This document shows, one piece after another, positions 9,691 to 21,893 of a stretch of DNA of 62,000 nt. Where the stretch lies: positions 677,686 through 739,685 of the forward strand of contig MNCI01008366.1 in assembly GCA_015680685.1 (NCBI GenBank). The letters are read 5' to 3'. The first letter of the stretch is position 1; every line of letters begins with the position of its first letter. Origin of the DNA: Gnetum montanum (taxonomy: Eukaryota > Streptophyta > Gnetopsida > Gnetales > Gnetaceae). Both the position numbers and the translations under genes were made by a program. Under the pieces are notes generated by a model, which worked only from the letters and a program-made list of their open reading frames with translations, was not told where the DNA came from and searched no databases.

Positions 9691-10860
9691 AATAATTTAT
9701 AAGGTTGCTCCATTTTTCATCATTAGTTATTCCATGTTTTATTGAAAAAAATTGTAAAAATGATGAATCAAATGGGTTTGGAAGTCCAAGAGACTTCTTT
9801 ATGAAAAAATCAAATAATGATATTAAATGGGGATTTAATTAGTTTTGGCCCCAAATGCCCTTAAAATTTTCATTTTAAGGAAAAAAATGAGAAATATAAA
9901 CCTAGCCTCAAACAATGTACTTTGGTTACTATTTATTTCTAAAAGTAAGAGGTCATTTCTTTCCCTTTGATGAATGAATGAAGCTGATGAAGAAAAAAAT
10001 GTTAATGAATTGATGAATTGAAGAATTTTTTGGTGATTGATGATTTAAATAAATAATATCTCTCGCTACTCATCACTTTCTTTCATCACACTCTCATCAT
10101 TCCTCAACATTTTCATCGCCACTCATCAATTTTATCAAAGCAAATATTACTAGAGAATTGGTCGATATTAAATTAAAGATTGGTATATGCTAAATTGAAG
10201 ACCAACGTTGAATCCTATTCACTTGGATAAAGAATCAAAATTTTTTTGAGTTCACCACAACCCGTGATCAAGTCATGATGTGAAGAACATGAGTCATGGT
10301 CCCTTCCCACAACTTGTGTTAAACATATCAAGTAATTTTTATAGATCATGACTTGTGATTAGGTTTTGATAAATATCAAGACCTATTTTTGGCTCATGGT
10401 CTAATGTTTTTTTGAAATAAGTCTCTACTATGATTCATTCATAATTCATGGCTTCCAAAAATTTATAAAACATGACTCATGCTAATGTCTTGGTCTTCAA
10501 AATTTCATTTTTTGGTAGAATTTCAACATTTCTAAAGATTGACCATCCAACATTTCTTTGTCATATTTTTCCATAGAATTATTTCATAACTTACTAGAGA
10601 AAGGCATCAATGGAGGATTCATTAGAGTTTGAGAACACAACTTCAAACTCAATCTCTTTATGTTGGGGTTTGGCAAGATCAATGTCAATGTGAACTCTTT
10701 AAATAAGATAGCCTAGTGAGCCTACACGCTCATTCAACATGTACTTAAAGAAAAAGAAAACCTTTAGAAACCCAATCTAAATAGAAATCACATTTTTGGA
10801 ATTAGGAGTTGTCATGCTTGTGATAATAATTAAGCATGCAAAACCAAATATAAATAATAA
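9691..10860. other. AT-rich spacer without recognisable features
   Basis: No ORF above background, no LTR termini. A few imperfect GAGTCATG/ATCATGACT words occur at 10260-10450. I see nothing that supports a gene. Confidence 0.6.
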
Positions 10861-10864
10861 TAAG

Positions 10865-11018
10865 GATTTTAGCCTAGTGAAAAGACTCTTGATTTGAAAG
10901 CTCCAAGTCATGGGTTTGATTCTAATGGACAACACTGAGTGATAAAGCTCTAATTGGACAATATATTTTGGATGTGTTTATATTAAAATTATTTTGGGGT
11001 TCCAACACCCCTCACCTA
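10865..11018 (+). mobile_element. tRNA-derived SINE, family 1, near full length
   Basis: A pol III box A-like TAGCCTAGTGA (10870-10880) is followed about 32 bases later by a box B-like GGTTTGATTC (10913-10922), the layout of a tRNA-derived SINE head. The body (ACAACACTGAGT.ATAAAGCT, TTGGACTATATATTTTGGA, then ATTTTGGGGTTCCAACACCCC) is shared with the copy at 12080. Confidence 0.7.
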
Positions 11019-11074
11019 CTATTTTTAGAATCCAAAATAATTTGACTATAAAGACACCCCAAGACATATAGCCA

Positions 11075-11195
11075 GTAAGATACATTAGAAGAATTATAGA
11101 GGAACATTATGATGCATCAATTGTGATTTAAACTAGTAACCTCTTATCTAACAAGACAATAAGCTAAGAACTTGAGCCTCCTATTATTGGCTATA
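11075..11195 (-). mobile_element. tRNA-derived SINE, family 2 (Au-like head), copy 1
   Basis: On the minus strand: CTCAAG..CTTAGCTTATTGTC, then GATAAGAGGTTACTAGTTTA. This is the box A / box B arrangement with an Au-SINE-like head (TAGCTCATTG, GGTTACTAGTTTGAAT). The 3' flank GTTCCTCTATAAT.TTCT is shared with the copy at 11387-11497. Confidence 0.62.
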
Positions 11196-11386
11196 GTTAA
11201 GAGTTATGGTTGTTGGAACCTAAAATATTTTCTTAGCAATATTTACCACTAAGACATAGAGTTAAAGTATAACTTTATAACTCAATATTGCCTTATTATT
11301 AAGTCTTAGCTTAGCATAAGGATCATTCCTAATGTGCATCAAAACTTGAAATAACTATATGCATACTCCAAGATAAATAACTAACA

Positions 11387-11497
11387 TGATGCATTAAAAT
11401 AATTATAGAGGAACATAACAATGTCTCAAACAGAAATCAAACTGACAACCTCTTACCTAATAAAACAATGAGCTAGTCACTTGAGTTGCCTTTCACT
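11387..11497 (-). mobile_element. tRNA-derived SINE, family 2 (Au-like head), copy 2
   Basis: On the minus strand: GCAACTCAAGTGACTAGCTC, then TAGGTAAGAGGTTGTCAGTT and TGATTTCTGTTTGAG. It is colinear with the copy at 11075-11195. Confidence 0.65.
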
Positions 11498-11867
11498 AGC
11501 AAGATAAGGATTAGGGGGTTGAAGGGTTAAAGGAAAAAATTCTGGACCCAAAAAAATTGAACTAGAAGGATAAGGATAATCACTTGGAACCTCAATGATC
11601 ATTTTGCCAAGTAGGGTTCTAAGATGATTGCTGGAGGAGTGAAAACCTAATATCTTCAAGTGGCTATGTCCAACCTTGAATTGATATCCTTCAACTTGGT
11701 AACAAGCACCTTACCATTACTATAAATGATGTTTCATTGAGTCTTAGCTTAGTATATGATACATAATCAATATGTATGCCAAGGTTCATCAACATTAAAA
11801 CCAATGTGCATAATCTAGCATGTAAAATAATCACATCATATAAATGCACATATAATAATCCCAACAT
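11498..11867. other. Spacer, nothing recognised
   Basis: AT-rich. One echo, AGTCTTAGCTTAG, occurs here (about 11742) and in the 11196-11386 interval (about 11302), hinting at a longer diverged duplication. No gene is visible. Confidence 0.5.
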
Positions 11868-11960
11868 CTCCTAGTGTTAATACTTTTGATTTGGAAACCC
11901 TAAGTCATGGTTTTGATTTCAATGGGTAACATTATTTCTACTTAAGTTCCACTCAAGTTT
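11868..11960 (+). mobile_element. tRNA-derived SINE family 1, truncated copy
   Basis: It carries TACTTTTGATTTGGAAACCC, then TAAGTCATGGTTTTGATTTC and AATGGGTAACATT. These match the head of the copies at 10865 and 12080; the body is missing. Confidence 0.6.
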
Positions 11961-12079
11961 TTTGTTGACTTTATGTCCTAGTTTTAACAACCCTCTCTAC
12001 CATTCCTTAACATTTATCTATATTTTTAGCTTGTATTATATTATAGAGTTAGAATCATAAGCATGAGTATCAACAAATG

Positions 12080-12232
12080 AAGTGTTAGCCTAGTGGTATG
12101 ACACTTGATTTAGAAGCTCCAAGTCATGGGTTCCATTCCTATGGGCAATGCTAAGTTATACAAAGTTCTAATTGGACTATATATCTTGGAGTACCTATGT
12201 TTCACTTATTTTAGGTTCCAATACATCCGATA
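12080..12232 (+). mobile_element. tRNA-derived SINE family 1, best-preserved copy
   Basis: Box A-like TAGCCTAGTGG (12086-12096) matches the pol III consensus TRGYNNARNGG. Box B-like GGTTCCATTCC (12129-12139) matches GGTTCGANTCC with one mismatch. The body agrees with the 10865 copy. It cannot be a functional tRNA: the head does not fold as a cloverleaf and continues into the SINE body. Confidence 0.75.
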
Positions 12233-12649
12233 AGTATGAGTATCTGCCTTGTACAACATGTCAGTAGCATGCAAATAAGCATGACAAACATGTACAAATA
12301 CCTAAAATGTAGACCAAAAGACAATCTTCTCACCTCACCACCAACTAATCTAGGGACAAAAATTCAAGGTTTTCACTCATTTTTCTTAGAAGGGTAAATA
12401 TTAATTCTACCCTTCAACCATGTAGGGAAAATTTCAATAGTTTCTTGTTAATTTAAAGCATAAAGTGTAATGGCAACATTGTTTTGTTTTTTAAAGTTAA
12501 AAAATATAGAAAAATAAAATTTAAATAATCTCATTGAAGATCCTTAATTTTGTAACAAAATGGTAATGAAACAAAAGTATAAAGGACCAAAAGTAAAAAG
12601 GAAAAAATTGTATAAAAGAAATAAGTAAAATAAAATAAATGATCATCAT
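12233..12649. other. Spacer; insertion site of element B
   Basis: AT-rich, no ORF. It ends with ATCAT (12645-12649), the left target-site duplication of B. The pre-insertion locus therefore continues at 22934. Confidence 0.6.
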
Positions 12650-13509
12650 TGATGAGTGGCGAGGTACCCCTATGCCCAACCATACGAATCACAAGTGTTC
12701 ATAGACCTTAAGTTCTTAAGTGCATGATCCAATCGAACTCCATAGACCTTAAGTTCTTAAGTGCACTAGTTTCAAGGAAGTGAAATCTAATTGAAATGAT
12801 CATTGTCTTCTTAATCCCACTTATGAGGTATAAGTATATGGTTAAGTGTAACTGACGTATGTGATTTTTATCATTTTATATTTTATAAGTTTAATCACCT
12901 AGAACCAGAATGAGAGGTAGAGTAATTTAAGATCTAATTCATCTACTGATTAGCTAGCCTAACACAAGTACCTGTTTCAATGCTCCAGACACATCCTCAA
13001 TGCATGTAGTGCTACTGGGTTACCAAACATTAAGCATTTATGGGTTACCAAATGCTACACATATGCTTGAAGTGGTCGTGCTTGTGTTCATTAACAACTG
13101 AAAATTAATTGCTTAATGAAAATGCATTAAAGTAAAGTGCATGAATATTAAATGCATTAACATTAATTTATTCTCAGTGCTATAAGGATTATCAAAAAGG
13201 TTCATTTTTATTCCTATCACATTGTTGTGCTTGAGTATATCAATGCTCGAACAAAGATTCGTACACACTCAGACTCATGTTGTAGGCACTTAGAAAATAT
13301 TTTAACTCTGGAGAAAAAAAACTACAAGAGCTTGGCTATGCTATGATAAAAACTATGAAAAAATTTCAAAATCGTGAGATCAAGCACTATATTTATAGGC
13401 TGGCATATACCCCACGATATCAAATATTCGACATTGCATCTTGGGGTATGATATAAGATATTTAATATAAGATACCTGATATTGAAGCCAGTCAAAACAT
13501 GATTCATCA
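12650..13509 (-). repeat. 3' LTR of element B
   Basis: 860 bp, TGATGAATC...CTCATCA on the minus strand, with TATA box at 13390-13397. Compared with the 5' LTR it carries an extra copy of ATAGACCTTAAGTTCTTAAG (12711 and 12745 regions), a short internal duplication. U3 holds remnants of GATATC-type palindromes (13418-13480). Confidence 0.92.
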
Positions 13510-13545
13510 TACCCCCACAACTAAATGAAAACTCATCCTTGAGTG
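13510..13545 (-). other. Polypurine tract of element B
   Basis: On the minus strand CTCAAGGATGAGTTTTCAT is followed by TTAGTTGTGGGGGTA, directly against the LTR. The same T-rich box plus GTGGGGGTA precedes the 3' LTR of C, D, E and F. It primes plus-strand DNA synthesis. Confidence 0.85.
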
Positions 13546-15413
13546 AAGAAGAGGAGGAACAAGTTCCTTACAAAATATTGAAAAGGTATGGGATTATTAA
13601 TTGACATACAAACTGACTCAGATGGAACAAGCAAACTTCTAAGTGCCCAAGTGTATGGATTATAATATTTAACAAAATTGGATGTTCATGATAAGAGAAG
13701 AGAACACCCTAGACAAAACTAACATCCAAATCCTCTGGGTAGCTGAAGAGTGATAGAGAAGATTCAACAAGCATGAATGATCCTTGTCCTATGGTACTAC
13801 CACATCATCCCTGGTGAAGATAATCCCACTTCCAGTCCATCCTTCCCACTGTAATCAAAACAAAATCATAGATCAGTGTGCAATGTGTAACATATAGCTT
13901 TGAAGTACCTCGTCTCGTCGGTGGTTACACTTAGCTAGGTTGTGATTATGGTGGATTGATTTTGTTGGTAGTGCTAGTGGGAAGATTGACATCTAGGGTA
14001 TCATGAATAAGCAGTCCATTAAATTTGAAAAAGTACAAATGTGAAGAAATGTTTGAAGAGGGTTTAAGAATTCACAACAATAACTAGAAAAGGTTTCATT
14101 GAAAAATGTTATGAAGATGCACACAATTGGATGTCATTGATGAGGTAACAAAAGGATTTGAATGTAAGAGTGTCTAAGGATAAAGAACGTAACTAACCCA
14201 ACCAAAAGATATGCAAGTGGGTCCTCCCTAGAGTAGGCACAGGCCTTTTATTGTCCTTGCATAACTTCAAACTAAGGAGTCCATGGGCCCCATGGATGAT
14301 TAATGGTTACAAAAGGTTAAGTACAAAAACCCAAAAGAAATTACCTAAGAATTTCGACACATCAAAGTAGGACATCGAACAAGAACATGAAACCAACATT
14401 GAGGTGAGACATGGAAAGCATAGTTGGATGAGAGAGAGAGAGTGGAATGGAGTCTTAATTAAGGTCACATGAAGTCCCTTGTGAATTTTATGATTAAATG
14501 ACTTGATAAGATCCATCCTTAGTCTAGACCAAAACCAACCATGTTCAATAACTTCACATTTCCATTCTAAGATCAGCCCACCCCCCTTGAGACACAAGAG
14601 TGCTTCCACAGAACAACCACCATTCCTTATTAGAGAATAAAAGAGAAGTAGAAAGTGAGGAAGGGCCTTAGTTAGAGGAGCCCTTTAGGCATGGGTAACA
14701 TGTATTTCTAGTCCCATAACTAGTGCTTGTAGCTCATTTATTTTTTCTAAAGGGTGTGCTTTAAATTCCCATCATTTTTTTGGATGAGAACCACACCATG
14801 CAAAGACTTATTCAATTTTCTTTTATTGGTCAACACGGAACAATAAGAATTCCATGCAAACACACATTCATCAAATCAAGTAGAAAATCACAAAGAATAT
14901 CATATCCCCTTGAAGTCACACCCTATTCAAACCTTTGAATATTTTTCAAATTTGTAAGCTACCAAAGTTACAACTTCATTATAGTTTTATTAATGAAAAA
15001 GGGACTGCACATTTCCAAAACAAGGGAAACCATAGAGTTTGTGGATGGGTGGATGTTGTGGACTCATTGCCTATTGCATGAAAAAAGGTCATGTCCTTAT
15101 TATTAGTAACAAAATTCAAAGCTAGAATCTAGACACCAACAATCAACTAACAAAATAGTACAGACCACCATCAAGCAATGAATTACCACTGTGCCTGGCA
15201 CTTATTAGCAAAAAGTTAGAAATTCACACTAGAATAAAATAAAACATAAAAGAAATTGTAAAATATTCAAGAAATAGAAAATGTACTAATGATGGTATAA
15301 AAAAAAATTAGAAAAGATTAATAACATGAAAAGAAGAAGATGTAAAATAAAGAATGTGTAAAACAAAAACCTGTGAAAAAAAAGGGTGAAAAATCGAGGA
15401 GTTGCTTATATAG
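13546..15413 (-). other. 3' non-coding region of element B
   Basis: Without coding signal. Blocks shared with the other family members include the T-rich TTTTAC tract just after integrase (15200-15400, minus strand), the motif TTTGCATGGTGTGGTT (near 14795) and CTAACTAAGGCCCTTCC (near 14670). Minus frame 14307-14609 is unrelated to anything recognised and probably spurious. Confidence 0.7.
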
Positions 15414-16610
15414 TTAGCATGGATGGCCATCTCCCCCATGACTAAGTTGAAAGGAGGAGATCCAAAATATTGAGCATGGTTGTTTATCCGATGAGGCGTT
15501 TGTTATATTTATTGGCTTATGCTCATGGAAATGTTTGACTTGTTGTATGTTGACTAGTTGTTTTCTGTTTGGGCTCTCAAGTTTGTAGATCATCATGGTC
15601 CCAAAAAGAAAAATTTCATAAATTATATAAGGTCCTTTCCACAATGTTTGGAATTTGGTTCATTGAGGTATGTATGTGGGGTTCTAGTAGATAAGTTTAA
15701 CTTTCCTGATTTTAACGTCATGGTGCTTTTTGTTGAATGTCTTATGCAACTCGTTAGATGATAGGGCCATCGATTAGTTTTTACCTAGCAAGTTGAGATT
15801 CATTAATCTTTCCTTTTGTGCTAAACTTAAGTCAAGATCAAGGTCATAGGCTTTTGAAAGTGTATGGAACTCGGATTGAATAGGAAGTGTTGGTAATTTT
15901 CCATACGCAAGATCATAGGGAAAGTAGCCTATAGGAAGTTTCCATATTGAGTGGTAGGCCCAAAGGGAATCGTTGAATTTCGTGCTCTAGTCTTTTCTAT
16001 ATTTGCTAATAGTTCTTGTTAGAATCCTTGTGATTTCCCTATTGGTAACCTCAGCTTGGCCATTGGCTTGGGGGTTGGGGGTGGTAGGGTGTTGTGAGTT
16101 TATGTTTAACCCCTAGGCGTTGCATAATCTTCCAAGAGGTAGTGCTTATAAAGTGTGTTTCATTATTAGAAATTAATGCACATGGCATACAAAACTTGTT
16201 TACAACATTTTTTTGTACAAACCAAGCAGCAGTAGAAGATGTATAGTTGGTAATGACTATTTCTTCTACACATTTCATACAATAGTTAACAACGACTATG
16301 ATGTACACCTTTTCATTTGACATGGATGTGATGAGACCCATGAAATCAAGGTTCCAGATGTTGAAGGGTTCCAATGATTGAATCCATTATTGAGGTTCCT
16401 CCATTTGAGTAGTCATTGATGAACATCCCTGAAAATTGTTGGTCAATAGTATCTTTCCATCAGGATTTTAATGGTTGTGCATCTCCTAGCATAGTGGCCC
16501 TCACAAGGACCTTCATGAGCATCTTGGAGAATGCACAGTTGATTAGCATCAGGGACATACCAATAAACTAGGCCATTGTCGCACACATTGTAGAGATGTC
16601 CATTGATCTC
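15414..16610 (-). pseudogene. Integrase of element B
   Basis: The HHCC zinc-binding region lies around 16445-16540 (DAHEGPCEGHYARRCTTIKI). The catalytic core begins FNIWNLDFMG (16340-16370). The second catalytic Asp is Asn (LISNNETHF; codon 16165-16167). The core ends HKLTTPYHPQP. A C-terminal piece in another frame (15414-15644: WKGPYIIYE, QLVNIQQVKHFHEHKP, ending QLSHGGDGHPC) follows after a gap with indels. It is non-functional. Confidence 0.85.
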
Positions 16611-17254
16611 CATGAAGGATTTTACCTAGTGAAGAAACTATTGTTTCTTTGGGGCATCTCTTGGATGAGAAGATAGATGAGAATGCCATCATATCATTTA
16701 GGCTCATTGGAAAATTTTTCAGTTATAGCCCTAGCAAAGAGGAGTTCATTAGAAAACATATCAGATAGTGGATTCTCCTCCTCTTTGTTATTCCATCGTA
16801 ATCGAGAGAAGTGGTCAGCAACCACATTCTCAGTGTCCTTTAGATATACCATCATAAGATCAAATTCTTATAAGATCACTAAGCATCATGTGACATGGGG
16901 GCTTACCATTGGCTTATTCATCAAGAAGCAGATGGCACTATGGTCTATGTGCACAAAAACTTTGTATCCAAGCACATAGTGCCTAAACTTCTCTAGAGCA
17001 AACACCATTGTCATTAGTTCTTTTTTTGTAGTGATGTAGTTCAATTGTGCACCCACAATACTTTGGCTAGTGCAGTGGATGTAATATGGATGTTTCTTGT
17101 CATCCATCTACATAAGCACAACTCTGAAGGCATAATTTGATGCATCTGTCATAACATGAAATAAATTGGACCAGTCTAGTGCTTGTATAATTAGAGTTTC
17201 TACAAGTTTATCTTTCAACTACTAGAATGCTTTTTCACATTTCGTAGTCCAGAC
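16611..17254 (-). pseudogene. RNase H domain of element B, split by solo LTR G
   Basis: After removal of G the frame reads FVWTTKCEKAF across the joint (17254/18070). It continues with LDWSNLFHVMTDASNYAF, then GAQLNYITTKKELMTMVFAL, RHYVLGYKVFVHIDHSAI and NKPMVSPHVT. The acidic positions of RNase H (D in TDASNYA, E in KKEL, D in HIDHS) are mostly kept. Premature stops are frequent, mainly at Gln or Trp codons. Confidence 0.85.
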
Positions 17255-18064
17255 TAATGAAGCGCTATATAGTCGATATGTCGCTACGTCAACGCGACCT
17301 TGTCGACGTAGCCTTCCTGCATCGATGTGGACCTATTTACGTAGCTGCCTATCTCGGCCTATAAATAAGAGGGCCTTCCTCCTCATTTAGGCACCTTTCT
17401 AGTTAGTTTTAGCGAATCCCTTGCATTTTGTTTTCGTAGAAGTTAGATTATTTTCCCAGTGCATGCCCGCAGTGTGATGCTTGTAATTGTACGACACCTT
17501 TATTCGAGTGTGACGTACTTGGACGTGCACATGACTAGAAATAAAGATCAAGATTACTTCATCATTATTGTTATTTATTATTTTCTTAGTTAATATTTCT
17601 TAATCATCATTTACTATTCTTGTTGTTAAATGCGAATTAAGTACGACTTAATCATGAGCATTTAAGTGTGACTACTTGGTAACCCAGTAGCGTACCTAGG
17701 ATCTACGCTTGGTAACCCCAGTAGTAGTCATGCATGAGGTCCAAGATGTATACAGATGATTAATGAATGGATGCTCATTGCACTTAGGCTATATTAGACT
17801 CATTTCCTATTACTCATTAGTTTAATCAAGATTATTTTCCATTGTCTCTAAGAGTAGCACTAATTTAGGATCACATCATACGCCTCACTCTGGACTAAAC
17901 CATACGTGATAAAGCAAATACTAATCCAAGTGGGAAGACAGCGAACTGCGATCAACGTGTAACTATCTAGATACCACAACTAGCCTACCCACGAAGTTTA
18001 ACTAAATCGTGAGTGAACGCTCATATTCTTATGGTTGAGTGTAGGGGTACCTCGCCACTCATCA
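17255..18064 (+). repeat. Element G: solo LTR with TSD CAGAC, inserted in B
   Basis: 810 bp, TAATGAAGCG...CTCATCA (the first dinucleotide TG has become TA), flanked by a perfect CAGAC (17250-17254 and 18065-18069). TATA box at 17360-17367. U3 is rich in GTCGAC/CGACGTAG palindromes, and CpG is well preserved. It is in the opposite orientation to B. A solo LTR arises by recombination between the two LTRs of a full element. It is one of the younger insertions. Confidence 0.95.
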
Positions 18065-18069
18065 CAGAC

Positions 18070-19315
18070 AAATAGAACATCTTTCTTTATCAACTCCACC
18101 AAAAATTTTGTAATCTTAGAGAAATTCTCTATGAATTGTTGGTAGTAGCTAGTATGTCTAAGAATGCCCAAACAACTTTGATAGTTTCTGGTTGGTGGGT
18201 TATTCCTTGGATGATCCTTATTTTTTTAGGGTCGACCTCAATTCCTGCTTGTGATATTCGATGTCCTAATACAATGCCTTCCTAGATCATTAGGTGACTC
18301 TTTTGCTAGTTGAGCCTAAGGTTTTTCTGAACACATCATTTCAGTACTTGCTCAAGGCAGTTCTAGGCTTTCTCAAATGTAGCTCCATAAGTGGAGAAGT
18401 CATCCATGAAGACTTTCACACCACTACCAATTTACTGTTGAAAAATGCTTAGGACTAAGCATTGGAATGTACTAGGGGCATTGCATAGACCAAAAGGCAT
18501 CTGCAATGTGTTTGTTTACTCCAATGCAATCTAGATTTGGTTATAGCCATTATAACCATCCAAAAAATTGTTGTAGCAATTCCTAGATATTATGTTTAAT
18601 ACTTGATCAACGAATGGAAATGGAAAGTGATCTTTGAATGTTGCCATATTCAGCAGCCAAAAATTGAAGTAGACTCGCCACTTGCCATCTTTCTTTGGCA
18701 CAATCACAAGTGGGCTAACCCACTCACTATCCTTAATGGGATAAATGAACCCCTCCTTGATGAGTTATTTGATTTTCTCTTTGACAATTTGCTTCAATTT
18801 GACATTCAATCACCTCTATGCCTGCCTCTTTGGCTTCATGGGCAAATTAGTGTAGATGCGATGCTAGCATATCCTAGGATCAATCCTTATGAGCTCAGGA
18901 TGTGACTAGGCAAAGGCTACTGACCATTTTTCAACCACATTTAGTAGCATATTTTTCTATTCTAGAGCAAGATTTGCATTGATTATGACTAGCTTCCCAT
19001 TTTTTAAGAACACATATTCCATGTCGACCAGTAGCATTTTTAGCTCAAGGAGCTCTTGCTTGAAATTTCTAGGAATTTCCAACTCTCCCTAGTAGGTATC
19101 ATCATTTGCATCATTAGAGAGTTGGTGATAAACTTGCTATAGTTCATGCATGCCAATGACATATGTGCATGTAAGGCTCTCAATTGGTTCCATGCAAAGT
19201 GTGCTACTCCTAGAATTATGGTTAGCCATAGGGTACCCTCTTGTTTTGTGGTTGCTATGTACAAACACCTTTGAATTTTTTCTAGTGCACATTGCTTGGA
19301 TGCAAAGATAGATGC
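18070..19315 (-). pseudogene. Reverse transcriptase of element B
   Basis: Linker and RT in one largely continuous minus frame with stops. Visible are RIDPRICQHRIYTNL, EGFIYPIKDSEWVSPLVIVP, FLDGYNGYNQI, MPFGLCNAPSTFQCLVL and FMDDFSTYGATFE (catalytic FMDD at 18399-18410), then EGIVLGHRISQAGIEVD and the connection region. About 25 codons (thumb side of GYNQI) are missing near 18510. The frame is cut by G after the FVWT strand of the tether. Confidence 0.88.
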
Positions 19316-19834
19316 TCATTTTACTATCCAAAGTTTCTGCACACAATTGCACCCTGTATCATTGTACATGATGCATGGAACTCGCTTTTTCTCGATCTTT
19401 CCGAATGCATTTTCTTTGGATATTTCCAGGGAAAGACCTTTGATGACCATTCTTGCATCAATGGTGCTTAGCCATGTTCTTTCCATGATGATTGGAAAGT
19501 CCCCTTTATAGTTCTCCACCTTGGTCGCTAGGAAATCAATAGGGTAAGACCATCCATAGATAGTAGTCACAATGTCTTCTACCATTCCCAATGGAATAGT
19601 GATGGATTGGTTTGCCAATTTTAATTTGATATTACTCTTCTTTAAAGGAGGCAAGTTCCATGCAATATACATCTCATGAGAGATCAGGTTAACATCAGAA
19701 CCAAAATCAAGAAGAGCCTTACGTGGTTCATTCTTAGCCATTTGTAAATAAATCAGAGGGCTTCCAAGATCTGCTAACTTCCTGGGAAGATTTCTAGCAT
19801 GGATCCAATCAGATACGATGTGAGTAAGCATCAT
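19316..19834 (-). pseudogene. Retropepsin-like protease of element B
   Basis: A 172-codon open frame. Residues 15-25 are LPRKLADLGSP. The active site reads LLDFGSDVNLIS (19700-19708 encode D-F-G, so the conserved Ser/Thr of D-S/T-G is Phe). It is followed by PLGMVEDIVTTIYGWSYPID, a second hydrophobic-Gly motif region, and FPIIMERTWLSTIDARM. The domain is intact in length but probably inactive. Confidence 0.82.
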
Positions 19835-21893
19835 ATTATGGATCCTGTGTGATGTTTGGTTGAAGGGGACTCAAAGGAATTTGATATAGAGGAAGACAAA
19901 GGAACAAGGTTGTCGACACAGGTGTATTTGAGGTCTTAGGCAGGCTACATGGTCAAAACAAAGGTCTTTTTTTATTGAGTATTTGAACCACTTGGCTAAT
20001 GAATCAGTTGTAGATTAACAACCTTAGTAGCATTGCGTTATTGCAGTTGAGCTAAAAGATCATCTTGCATAGGTGGAGCAGGTGGTAGATATGTTGAGGA
20101 AGGAAGAAGATGTGCAGAAATAGGAGGAGGATAAGGGTCAGAGGTGGTATTCCTTCTTACATGTGGAGAATGAGTTTGATAATAATTAGAAGGATGGTAG
20201 TAAGATTGGAAAGCACAAATGTGACTAGAGGATCCATGTGGAGATAAGGGTTACTAAATAATACCCATAGTGATTAGGTTGTCGATAAGGATATTGCTAC
20301 CTTGGTGGTGCTAGCGTCCATGGCTATGGTTGCTGCCACTGTTGATATTACTCATATGGTTGTAGTGGAGTTCCACTTGGATAATACTATTGTTGCTAGT
20401 GGAACTACCTTGAATTACCTTGAGGATAAGGAAATCATCTAGGTGTTTGCCTTTGTGAGAGTTGTGGATTCAAAGCGTACACCCTAGACTTCTATAAGTG
20501 CAACACCATGGGGCAACATCCCTTAGGATGTTCATACTAGTAGATGTCACACCCACCATCATCATTTGATTCGCTTCCCACAACTTCTTCTATTGCAGTA
20601 ATCTTACCCTTACCTCTTTAATAGGCACATTTAACTTCTTTGTGCCTCTTGCGCTCATGATTGCTACCTTGTTATTAATTAGTATTTTCCAATGGTGGCA
20701 TCCAAGGGTTCATGTGTTCCTTGTTATCATCCTTGGATCTGCCTTCTCAAGTTGGACACTTTGGATTATGTTTGATATTTGTCCTTGAATAATTCAAGCA
20801 TTGTACTCCATCATCTGATAGATTATGGTTCTAAGGACTAATACTAGTTTTCTAATTTTTTAATGAGTGTCCTTGGGAACAACTTAAGTTTTTGCCACTC
20901 ATTCTCTATATTTTGCAAGGCACATTCATCTTGAAAAGCTTGGAGATGGTTCTACAAATTTGAGTTATATCCCCCTTCGAACCTAGGGATATTGTTCATA
21001 TCTAGCCTCTTGATCCAACTATCCTTTACAAGCCTTGTTGGAATTTGTACTACCTTTGCAATACTTAGCATACTCTAGGTAGCAAGCAAAGGCTCATCAA
21101 GACCTTGATTTTGATGCCTCGGATACCCTCTACTACCCCTTCGTTCATGGTTTCATGTCTCTCTTAAATGCCCGTGCCCCTGGTCTTGTCTTACTCAACA
21201 ATCTCTTCAATCATTTCGATCTTATTGGTCACCTCCATCACAATCGTGCCCCCTATGGTTACGATAAGAGCCAAATGAAGAAGAAGATGATGACAAAGGT
21301 GAAGAGAAAGGAGGACTAGGACCATCACAATGCTTGCTACCACCTCTTCGGTGATCGCAACCATGATCACCATCTTGTTTCTTGTCCACATCCTTGCATT
21401 AACTTGCCTTTTTGGATCCTTCTTTGTCATTGGATCCATTCTTTCTAGAACCAAGATTGTGAATTGTGGACTACAATTTTTGGTTTTGACCTCCTTCACT
21501 AAAGTCAAAGAGAGAAATTTCACTAAATGGAAAACCCCTAGAGAAGGGTTCTCCATCATCTTTTTGGTACAATAGGAATGGGAAATCATTAAATCCTTTT
21601 CCCTTAATAGATTCATGATGCTATTCTAACTGGAAATCCTTGAGATGGTGTGCCTCAGTGGGATGATAATCCTTAGCATCACTATCCTACACCACATACT
21701 CAACATGAAGTCCTTGGAGACCCCATCATATAAGCATCTGCTGGAGCATTGTAGGAACAGATCGACTGGGTAGCAACATAATGTTGCCCTCCACACCATG
21801 CCACCATAACTATTCATCTTGGTGTAGGATGAAGGTGAAATTAGGTACATACTCATCAAGATGAGCATATACCACTTGGTATTGTTGAGGCAT
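19835..21893 (-). pseudogene. gag: Gag of element B
   Basis: Starts at ATG 21891-21893: MPQQYQVVYAHLDEYVPNFT, the N-terminal module shared with D and F. Then a Ser-rich linker (about 21290), the Gag core (KRLDMNNIPRFEGGY, HLQAFQDECALQNIENEWQK, KLKLFPRTL; 20880-21020), and the C-terminal CDIY.YEHPKGCCP motif (20500-20550). In that motif the second knuckle Cys of element A is Tyr. The frame is broken by many stops and at least two frameshifts (near 21200 and 20850). Confidence 0.8.

Noticed and set aside
12086-12139. tRNA gene
   Set aside because: Only box A and box B similarity; no cloverleaf, no CCA-side acceptor pairing, and it continues into a repeated SINE body.
21330-21575. Hydrophobic 81-codon plus frame
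   Set aside because: Antisense of the Ser-rich Gag linker of element B.
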